Shown in pieces: positions 57,957 through 64,000 of a stretch of DNA of 64,000 nt. How positions within the stretch are numbered: the stretch's first letter is position 1; each line of letters begins with the position of its first letter. A program made the position numbers and the translations under genes. The DNA is from JAVVEH01 sp032251435 (GTDB lineage: Bacteria > Verrucomicrobiota > Lentisphaeria > Oligosphaerales > MVZH01): contig JAVVEH010000019.1 in assembly GCA_032251435.1 (NCBI GenBank), forward strand, positions 1 through 64,000, given 5' to 3'. The notes below the pieces were generated by a model, which had not been told where the DNA came from, did not search any database, and saw nothing but the letters and a program-made list of their open reading frames with translations.

Positions 57957-58865
57957 TTATTTTAAAAGCAAATCGGAAGACTGAGCCGGTTTTCCTTTCA
58001 CGACTGCTTGGGGGGGGCAGTGTGCCGATTGGCTCAAACGATCTGCAATCTCGTATCCAGTGTGGGTTAACCCGAAGACTTCGCCTTTGTGTCCCCGAGG
58101 TTCAAGACACCCCATGGCTACGAGAGCATCGATGGCCGCTCGCCACTTTGCTTCCGAACGGGGATTACCTATCTCTGCCAATTGTTTACCGTTGGTCTGT
58201 ACGATGGAGCCCCTCATTACACGTATGCACGCTACAATTCCGCGGTCATCCTGAGCCGCTTCAAGAAGCACTGTCTGTGACTCATCCGAAAGCTCTGGCA
58301 AGGCGCTATATTCGGCGAATTCGATTCCCGCATTATTAACCGAAGATTGTGTCTCGGCAAATTCACGGAAGACGGTTTGCGTCAACTGACGCGCGAATTT
58401 GTTTCGAAATTCCTCAATTGAGTCATATGTTTCAATTAGGCCACGACCCTCACAATCAGTACGGAAATCCCGCAAAGCAGCGTATTGTACTTCATCTACA
58501 CTGTCGGGCCTTACCGGCGCGTTAGAAAAATACAGCATCGCTGGCTTGCCATCTTGCAAGTGCCTATTGATTTCTTCTACAGTTCCACTTGGTGCCTCTC
58601 CAGTAGGACTTCCAAGACGAGTCCAGAATACGGCAACGAGTAGATCGCATCGACCAAGCACCTGTTCATTAATGACTCCTTGTGCCCGATCTCCCATCTG
58701 TGGGGAAGCGTGGGACTCCCAGCCGAGGGGCATTAGAATCAAGTGCCTTTCCTCGGCATGCATAGCATTCCATGTCTGAATTAATTCGCGGATATTCTGA
58801 CGCTCAGTTGCTACGTCACCAGGCGAAGCGATCATGACATTTATGGCTATAGCTTGATATGACAT
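57957..58865 (-). CDS. DUF4062 protein with C-terminal winged helix
   Basis: A 302-residue protein. Residues 1-160 match DUF4062 (AINVMIASPGDVATERQNIRELI; VLGRCDLLVAVFWTRLGSPTGEAPSGTVEEI), a TIR/SEFIR-like Rossmann fold found in defence and signalling proteins. Residues about 180-285 are an extra winged-helix-like part (AKWRAAIDALVAMGCLEPRGHKGEVFGLTHTGYEIADRL). No nucleotide-binding NTPase is fused, unlike large DUF4062 NLR-like proteins. It may sense a ligand or bind NAD-like cofactors; the mechanism is unknown. It is the first recognisable member of the defence-like cluster. Confidence 0.82.
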   Translation of the reverse strand: MSYQAIAINVMIASPGDVATERQNIRELIQTWNAMHAEERHLILMPLGWESHASPQMGDRAQGVINEQVLGRCDLLVAVFWTRLGSPTGEAPSGTVEEINRHLQDGKPAMLYFSNAPVRPDSVDEVQYAALRDFRTDCEGRGLIETYDSIEEFRNKFARQLTQTVFREFAETQSSVNNAGIEFAEYSALPELSDESQTVLLEAAQDDRGIVACIRVMRGSIVQTNGKQLAEIGNPRSEAKWRAAIDALVAMGCLEPRGHKGEVFGLTHTGYEIADRLSQSAHCPPQAVVKGKPAQSSDLLLK

Positions 58866-58911
58866 CCATTTCTCCTTTCAGCCTTAACTTCTTCCTGCCG
58901 AACGCTGCGAG

Positions 58912-59253
58912 TCACCGGACAGTGGACTCGGCTTGTTCGATTTTCTTTCGTTTTCCAAGCTCGTCGCCATAGATATCGAGGGTCGTCCATCCCAGAATGA
59001 AGTCGAGTAGTTCCCCTGGATTGAACCCGAGTCGAATCGACCCCAAAACTCCAACCACGACTTCAATTTGAGTGTAGTATTCCGGTTGTCTCGTCAGTCC
59101 AAGAAATGGGAGTGGCGCCTTGGCGGAGAAGCTCTTGCCCCTTTGCCATGAACGGTCTCGCTTGCATCCGCAAGCGAACCGTTCGTCGCCAAAGCGACCG
59201 GATTCCATCGGCGGATATCCCACCCAGGATGAATAAACAACCTGAATAAACAA
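58912..59253 (-). pseudogene. Fragment of a YceK-like lipoprotein with an inserted hairpin
   Basis: The C-terminal part (QIEVVVGVLGSIRLGFNPGE, then LLDFILGWTTLDIYGDELGK) resembles the C-terminal half of YceK/YidQ-type lipoproteins of this group. The preceding 60 residues (SSWVGYPPMESGRFGDERFACGCKRDRSW) do not look like a proper signal peptide and coincide with an imperfect hairpin (about 59147-59180, GAACGGTCTCGCTTGC type). I read it as a decayed or rearranged gene. A short real gene starting inside cannot be excluded. Confidence 0.45.
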
Positions 59254-59272
59254 CCTGTCCTTTTATTTTCCT

Positions 59273-59491
59273 TTATTTTTCTTTCTGTTCGCCGTAGCGC
59301 CAGGTGCAGAAATGACTGAACGGCATTAGTTCTTCGATGAACGTCTTGTAGGGCTCACGACGTAGTCGGGCGGTCTGGCGGAATTCACGAACAGATGCAA
59401 TCACCTCGTAGGTTTCGCTCACGTATGTAGCCAGTTCCGCGGGCGTGCGCAGAATCGTGAAATCGTCTCGCTTGATAGTATTGTCTGCCAT
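59273..59491 (-). CDS. Small hypothetical protein
   Basis: A protein of about 72 residues (MADNTIKRDDFTILRTPAEL start), helical, charged, with LRREPYKTFIEELMPFSHF near the end. No family recognised. The frame is open to 59599, but the ATG at 59491 starts the protein-like composition. No ribosome site is obvious. It lies between the lipoprotein fragment and another small gene in the accessory stretch. It could be a remnant of a longer protein. Confidence 0.42.
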   Translation of the reverse strand: MADNTIKRDDFTILRTPAELATYVSETYEVIASVREFRQTARLRREPYKTFIEELMPFSHFCTWRYGEQKEK

Positions 59492-59663
59492 GTCTGTCTG
59501 CACCGAACTAATGGGGTTGCGGCGATGCGAAGCAGAGCCCTTGAGCGCATCCTGATAATAACAACCTGTCCTCCTTTTATTTGGTATTGGGCATGTCACT
59601 TGCAGTGTGCCCGCCGGCCGGTTTTCGATGGTGGCTTTACTGTCAAGGGCATTTTTGTTGGAA

Positions 59664-59981
59664 TTAATTGTCGTTTAACTTTTCGTATCCATGAGGCCCA
59701 AGAGCTTCTTCTACAGACGCTATCCAGTCAGGATTATCTTTTAGCCATTCAATAAGATTGTCTAGTGAAGGGTTGTCCTGTTCAATCGTGGGCACACACA
59801 ATACGTCAATCAACTCAGTTCGGGCTTCCATATACCGTTCAAGTAAGGCATAACCATCGGGAGTTTTGAGCAAGTTAAGAAAAGCCCGCCCGATATTCTT
59901 GGAGGCTTCATCATCTGGTCCCTCAACACAAAGTTGTGTGTCGTTTGAAGTAAGCGTAAAACCCTTTAACTCAATTTGCAT
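59664..59981 (-). CDS. Small acidic hypothetical protein
   Basis: A 105-residue protein, acidic (several Asp/Glu clusters), with a beta-strand opening (MQIELKGFTLTSNDTQLCVE) and a helical remainder (IEWLKDNPDWIASVEEALG). No family recognised. It lies 100 bases downstream of the TerB-like gene on the same strand and may be co-transcribed with it. No catalytic motif is visible. It could be an immunity-type or accessory partner, but this is speculation. Confidence 0.6.
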   Translation of the reverse strand: MQIELKGFTLTSNDTQLCVEGPDDEASKNIGRAFLNLLKTPDGYALLERYMEARTELIDVLCVPTIEQDNPSLDNLIEWLKDNPDWIASVEEALGPHGYEKLNDN

Positions 59982-60079
59982 AAAATGGTAAATCCTTTAT
60001 TACTTTCCAACGACGAGAAAAATAAACAATCGGTTCCTTTATTCCGGTCCGGTTCGTGGACGTGTTGGCGCATTTTTTT

Positions 60080-61330
60080 CTATTTTGTGGCCAACATCTT
60101 TGGGGTCACATCTCGTATACCGCACTGCTTGAAGGCTTTTTTCAGAATATCGAGAGCGATAACACACCCGACAGGTGACACGCCGCTGGTCCAGAACTCG
60201 TCTTTGTAAGTGTATTCATCCTGAACCTGCTTCACAACGACTTTCATAGACTGCGGTCCTTCCTCATATTCCCGTTTGTAGGACCAACCCAAACGTTCTG
60301 AAACACGCACTTCGTTGGGAAGAATATCCAGAACTGTAGAGATTAAGTCTGGGCGCAGACATGGACAAAACCTGACTTTGTAGAGATTGGTCTCCAGCTC
60401 GTGACGGATTCGATCTTTGTCAAAGACGAAAATATCCTTCTTTCTAAACTTCCCGTATGCAAACCATTTGGCCCAGCTTGTCCAGTCCATTTTGGCCTGT
60501 CGGCATCCCCACACATTCAGTCTGTCTTCATCCACGCCAAAGCAATACTCAGCCGGTTTGTATGCCTGCTGTTGCTTCTGGAAGCACCAATCGAAGGCGA
60601 ATGCCTCATCCCATTGAGCCGGTTCCCCATTGATGTATATCTTTCGATTGCGCAATCCTTTCAGGTTATCAACCAATCCCAACACATCAGCAATCTGTTC
60701 TTCGGGCCAAGTGGCAAGATACCATTTTTTGCCAGACTTCTCACACATCTGAAAATTGGGGGCGGATCTTGCAGAATCAAGAGCCGTGTCGAAGTTTGCC
60801 GAACTTGACTCGGCAAACTCTATCGAGATGCCACTGGTTGGGTAATTGAACTCGATCTGAACGCCATCCTCTTGAGGCAAAACAGCACCAAGCTGTGCAC
60901 CGCAGCTGGGACAGAATTTTGCACTAGCGGTTATTTCGCTACCGCAACTGGAGCAAGTCGTGTCACAAATTGCATCAACTCTCGCTTGACCTTCAGCCAT
61001 CAAGCCATCCACAATCTCTTGATTAAGCTCAGTCTTCTTGATGAAGGAGACTATGATGGCGGTTTCGGCTTCTCCCAAATCGCCGTCCATAAGAGAGACA
61101 AAAATCATATCCTCGACGTTTCTCACTCGATCAGAGAAGCGGCCAACCGGTTGCGGCACAAAGTCAGTGCTTGCCACCAGTTTTTCTGCCTTTTTTAGGT
61201 CCGTCTTCTTGGCTCCAATTTCGGCACACAATGTATCAAGTGCCACCTGCTCTGAATCAGCGATAACATTGTCTGCCCGAGCAACGCTCAAGACGTTTGC
61301 TAAATACGTCGGTATTTGTTTCTTATCCAT
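60080..61330 (-). CDS. TerB-like and zinc-ribbon protein
   Basis: A 416-residue protein with three parts: an N-terminal TerB-like helical domain (about 1-115; LSVARADNVIADSEQVALDTL, MDGDLGEAETAIIVSFI), a zinc ribbon (CSSC at 126-129, FCPSCG at 139-144) and a long C-terminal alpha/beta part (about 170-410; KIYINGEPAQWDEAFAFDWC, WTSWAKWFAYGKF) that I do not recognise. TerB-type domains are common in stress and anti-phage contexts. It is about 170 bases from the restriction endonuclease, with the right 47-bp repeat in the gap, and lies in the same orientation as the R-M genes. Confidence 0.78.
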   Translation of the reverse strand: MDKKQIPTYLANVLSVARADNVIADSEQVALDTLCAEIGAKKTDLKKAEKLVASTDFVPQPVGRFSDRVRNVEDMIFVSLMDGDLGEAETAIIVSFIKKTELNQEIVDGLMAEGQARVDAICDTTCSSCGSEITASAKFCPSCGAQLGAVLPQEDGVQIEFNYPTSGISIEFAESSSANFDTALDSARSAPNFQMCEKSGKKWYLATWPEEQIADVLGLVDNLKGLRNRKIYINGEPAQWDEAFAFDWCFQKQQQAYKPAEYCFGVDEDRLNVWGCRQAKMDWTSWAKWFAYGKFRKKDIFVFDKDRIRHELETNLYKVRFCPCLRPDLISTVLDILPNEVRVSERLGWSYKREYEEGPQSMKVVVKQVQDEYTYKDEFWTSGVSPVGCVIALDILKKAFKQCGIRDVTPKMLATK

Positions 61331-61410
61331 CTTTCTCGTCCTTGTCTCTCATCGCCAACCATAGGGATAACCGGCAAGTATACCTGAGAGTGATCGATAG
61401 TCAGATCTAT

Positions 61411-61457
61411 CTGCGGGCCGGATTTAAACCGAATAATTTATTATACCGCGGAATCCG
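61411..61457 (+). repeat. 47-bp flanking direct repeat, right copy
   Basis: Matches 57850-57896 at 42 of 47 positions, in the same direction and with no gaps. A looser upstream likeness (GGCAA...TACCTGA...TGA, 61369-61391 against 57728-57748) suggests the repeated unit once extended about 80-100 bases. It lies between the restriction endonuclease stop and the TerB-like gene. Confidence 0.75.
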
Positions 61458-61477
61458 TGAAAAGAAAATCTGAACAT

Positions 61478-61500
61478 GGGCACCGCTTATATTCGCTTAT
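61478..61500 (-). repeat. 23-base dispersed repeat, second copy
   Basis: On the minus strand it reads ATAAGCGAATATAAGCGGTG followed by CCC. This matches 22 of 23 bases at 20044-20066 on the plus strand (ATAAGCGAAAATAAGCGG...). It overlaps the end of the restriction endonuclease gene. It is probably part of a dispersed intergenic repeat, since it occurs in two unrelated gaps 41 kb apart. Confidence 0.6.
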
Positions 61501-62252
61501 TATTCATTAATCCGAGCGGCTTCAGCAGCAATATGGCCAGCCAACGAAGTGACAAAGGTCTTCAAGCTTGTCATGTTCGAGATTGCGCAGGAATCCCCGC
61601 TGTGACAGGCTTGACATGCTTCACGTGGCGATGCAATTAAGCTTGCAGTTGTGTAAAGACCCTCTTTCACCAGCTTCTGGCAAAGAAGGTCATAGCGTTT
61701 GACATACGACGCGCCTTTAAACTCACTGAAAACCTCAAAATGCGGAGAATCCACTTTAACTTCTTTTCGTGATTTTGGCGCGTCTTCAACCAGCATGACC
61801 CAGCCAAGGAATGGGCGGGGATGATCACCGAAAGCGCCTTCGCGGTACGCCGTCCAAAAGTCGTGCGCTGTTCCGATAGTTTCTTCTGTCCGATTATTGA
61901 AGTTGTTGCCGAATGACGGGCCAACTTGGCTTTTTAATTCAATGGCGGCAATAAGCTGATGATCCTGGATCACGAGCAAATCCCAACGTTTAGTCGGGCG
62001 GAAAAAACCGGGCAGCGTAAGCACTGTGCTATCACGGTGAATCTCCGCTCCCGGAAGTCCGTTGTCCTTGACGATGCCGACGATAAGAGCGATGAAGCCA
62101 TCCATGTTCTTTCCCGCTGTGACACCTGCCCGCTCGCCTTGATCGGCTTTACCAGAATTGATTTGATTTTTACGAGCGGCTTCCCGGTTTCCCCAGAAAG
62201 CCTGGATCGCTTCACGGGCTTTCTGTTCAAAGTTTTCAAGCACTAATGCCAT
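61500..62252 (-). CDS. PaeR7I/XhoI-like type II restriction endonuclease
   Basis: A 250-residue nuclease, close to the length of PaeR7I and XhoI (about 246). The PD-(D/E)xK core is RWDLLVIQDHQLIAAIELKSQ, with Asp91, Glu105 and Lys107, followed by the family-typical GPSFGNNFNNRTEETIGTAHDFWTAYREGAFG region in shorter parts. The family cuts C^TCGAG. The ATG at 62252 follows GGAAAA; the frame above it is not convincing. It lies 4 bases after its methyltransferase, so expression is coupled in the protective order (methylase first). Recognition of CTCGAG is inferred from family. Confidence 0.9.
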   Translation of the reverse strand: MALVLENFEQKAREAIQAFWGNREAARKNQINSGKADQGERAGVTAGKNMDGFIALIVGIVKDNGLPGAEIHRDSTVLTLPGFFRPTKRWDLLVIQDHQLIAAIELKSQVGPSFGNNFNNRTEETIGTAHDFWTAYREGAFGDHPRPFLGWVMLVEDAPKSRKEVKVDSPHFEVFSEFKGASYVKRYDLLCQKLVKEGLYTTASLIASPREACQACHSGDSCAISNMTSLKTFVTSLAGHIAAEAARINE

Positions 62253-62256
62253 AGTT

Positions 62257-63990
62257 TTATTTTCCTTCTTCTCTGAGCGCCTCGCGCTCCCTGGCAGATA
62301 AATCATAAAGTGAAAAGACTGCTTCGTTGCAGGCGATTATATCTCGTTTCCGTGCGGCTTCAGCAAGTTCGTGGCGCAGTGATTCCTTGACCGATTGCCA
62401 CTTCGGCAACCGCAAACGGCGGAGATATTGGGCTTGAAAGCGGAGATAACCACCTCGAATTTTGGTGGAATACGTTGAGATGAAGAGTCGTGTGAGGCCC
62501 GACATAAGAACGGCTTGAAGCGCTCTGATATTCCACTCGTCAGAGGTGATAAAATAGAGATTGTGGTGAGGGTAGAGTCCGCCCTTCTCGAAGACAACAT
62601 GGGCCTCTCCCTTGATGTCCGGAATTAGCAGTTTTGGCCGGCATGCCAACTCGGGCCAGATTCGATCAATAGTTCGGTACCAGTTCTCGGGTGCTTTCCT
62701 GGCGCAATGGCGGCCTGCGATGACATCCTTTCTCGATTCAAGATATTTTCGCAGTTGTGGATATTGTTTGAGATTGACCAGCCCCCCATCATCCAAGAAC
62801 GGGTTGATTACGCCCAGTCCCTGCCAGTGGACTTCGCCGCTCACAATATCTTTGGTTGTCGCCAATCTGAGTTTACGGTCATATTCGACATCCAGCGAGT
62901 CGAACGGGCCAATAAAACATTTGTCCGCTCCGGTCGCGACACCAATGCCAATCCGGCAACCCGTTTCTTCAATAGCCGGGAAATTCTTTTCGATGTGGCG
63001 CAATAAATCAATCTGGTCACTGGATTCTAAGATCCATGGCTCAGAACCTTCACTCTGTACTTGCGTTGGCTTGAAAATTTTTCGACCGTTTCCAGGATCA
63101 TTACGCTCAATGGCGCTGACAATTTCAGCAAAGACTGGCCTTGAAATCTTAGGTCGTTGAACTGTTGCAGTTGGTTTGTTTGACCCACGTGTGAAAATTG
63201 TGATGGCCGGATAGGCGGTCACTTCCTTAGTAAATGCGTCGGTTCCGACCATATCCACATAGACCGCAAGGTGAAAATCTCGCAAGACAAAGGAGCGCAG
63301 AGGACCACCGTAACGGTTTTTCATCCAGCGATCTGAGCATATGAAGCCAAGCACTCCTTTTAATTTGAGCAAAGACAGGGATCGTTCAATAAACGGTATG
63401 TAGAGGTCGGCGCGATCATATAGTGTGGAATACCTGGCCTTGTATTCCGACAGTAGAGGAGCCGAGACGAGTTCCTGCCGAACATAGGGCGGGTTTCCGA
63501 CAATGAAATCGAAGCCTGTCTTGAATGGTTTAAGCAGAAAATCCCCTTGGATCAGCCATTCATCAATGAGCTTTTCCACGATTTCCGATGAGACATGTCC
63601 CCGAAGCCGTTGAAAAACTTTCTCTTTCGTATTCCGATAGGTTTCTTCATGAAGTTCGATACCGCGAAGACAGTTCCTAAGATTATCAAAAGAGGGTCCG
63701 ATTCCATGCTTTTGGGTAGATTCAACCAAACGGTCAATCATCGGCAGGAGAAAATCCCCACCCCCAAAGGACGGTTCAAGGATTCGGTATTCATAGAGAG
63801 GCTTCGAAACCTTGTAACCGGCGAGATCAAGGATAAAATCAACGACTTCCAGTTTTGTATAGACAGCCCCATGCGACTTATCCCTTTCGGCCAATGAAAG
63901 TTTAGCTACGGCTTTCTCCACTCCCTGACCGAGTGTCAAGGCAGATGAATTGAGTCCGTCAAAAAGGGATGGTTGTGTAGCATTTTTCAT
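62257..63990 (-). CDS. N6-adenine DNA methyltransferase of the PaeR7I-like system
   Basis: A 577-residue class-alpha N6-adenine methyltransferase that protects the host from the adjoining endonuclease. SAM-binding motif I is LEPSFGGGDF (71-80), the catalytic motif IV is NPPY (166-169, in DFIVGNPPYVRQEL), and the large C-terminal part is the target-recognition domain (NIRALQAVLMSGLTRLFI, GGYLRFQAQYLRRLRLP). M.PaeR7I and M.XhoI have the same layout. The ATG at 63990 lies 11 bases from the window edge, so it is complete although its promoter is not fully visible. Confidence 0.93.
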   Translation of the reverse strand: MKNATQPSLFDGLNSSALTLGQGVEKAVAKLSLAERDKSHGAVYTKLEVVDFILDLAGYKVSKPLYEYRILEPSFGGGDFLLPMIDRLVESTQKHGIGPSFDNLRNCLRGIELHEETYRNTKEKVFQRLRGHVSSEIVEKLIDEWLIQGDFLLKPFKTGFDFIVGNPPYVRQELVSAPLLSEYKARYSTLYDRADLYIPFIERSLSLLKLKGVLGFICSDRWMKNRYGGPLRSFVLRDFHLAVYVDMVGTDAFTKEVTAYPAITIFTRGSNKPTATVQRPKISRPVFAEIVSAIERNDPGNGRKIFKPTQVQSEGSEPWILESSDQIDLLRHIEKNFPAIEETGCRIGIGVATGADKCFIGPFDSLDVEYDRKLRLATTKDIVSGEVHWQGLGVINPFLDDGGLVNLKQYPQLRKYLESRKDVIAGRHCARKAPENWYRTIDRIWPELACRPKLLIPDIKGEAHVVFEKGGLYPHHNLYFITSDEWNIRALQAVLMSGLTRLFISTYSTKIRGGYLRFQAQYLRRLRLPKWQSVKESLRHELAEAARKRDIIACNEAVFSLYDLSAREREALREEGK

Positions 63991-64000
63991 TGCTAATTCA

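Noticed and set aside
59147..59180. The AACGGT...CGCTTGC palindrome as a regulatory element of a real gene
   Set aside because: It lies inside a decayed lipoprotein fragment and has no clear relation to a promoter.

Overview
The window is about 58-60 percent GC by impression and looks like a chromosome segment of a member of the PVC superphylum, most likely Kiritimatiellota or Lentisphaerota. This is inference. It rests on pseudopilins that lack the usual glycine before the cleavage site, an OmcB-like DUF11 lipoprotein, a DUF6288 protein, a PEP-CTERM protein, a URO-D-type methyltransferase-like protein and many short tandem arrays between genes. No rRNA was seen. Two tRNA genes are present (Ala-CGC and Met-CAT).

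Layout, left to right. 1-4.6 kb: a heptanucleotide array, then a tightly packed group with a pseudopilin, an alpha/beta hydrolase, glucose-6-phosphate dehydrogenase and a prepilin peptidase. The peptidase is the only one in the window and presumably serves the distant type II secretion operon. 4.6-6.5 kb: a convergent DUF11 repeat lipoprotein with a clear promoter and terminator. 6.7-17.8 kb: one long operon of mostly overlapping membrane genes around a MoxR ATPase and DUF58 protein (two RDD proteins, zinc-ribbon and B-box proteins, DUF4129, DUF4350, SpoIIM-like), ending in a tandem WaaP-type kinase and pseudokinase. 17.8-25.4 kb: a secreted terpenoid-cyclase-fold protein, an FKBP isomerase, a large DUF6288/HEAT protein, a URO-D-like protein and a small periplasmic coiled-coil protein. 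25.4-28.3 kb (minus): exonuclease III and two membrane-associated iron-sulfur proteins.

28.5-39.5 kb (minus) is a complete type II secretion operon, I-J-K-L-M-C-D-E-F-G-H, split between K and L by a minisatellite. 39.67-42.12 kb is a 2.4-kb element integrated at the 3' end of tRNA-Ala. It is bounded by a 22-bp direct repeat and carries internal 19-bp repeats near both ends. It encodes a possible HicB/HicA-like pair, small hypothetical proteins and an Xre-type regulator whose N-terminus resembles an integrase arm-binding domain, but no recognisable recombinase catalytic domain. I consider it the most unusual object here.

42.3-55.9 kb holds a PEP-CTERM beta-helix protein, dTDP-glucose 4,6-dehydratase, a GbsR/MarR regulator beside a palindromic operator candidate, a ~1980-residue secreted protein containing an 11-G run, a metallophosphoesterase overlapping a Cache-PAS-DUF294 signalling protein, a 145-bp MITE-like element with an 8-bp apparent target duplication, and a glutathione peroxidase lipoprotein. 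56-64 kb is an accessory, defence-like stretch: a nucleotidyltransferase with a small partner, a YcxB-like protein, a DUF4062 protein, a TerB/zinc-ribbon protein and a PaeR7I/XhoI-like type II restriction-modification pair. Near-identical 47-bp repeats flank its middle part. Family assignments come from reading motifs by eye; no database search was possible.
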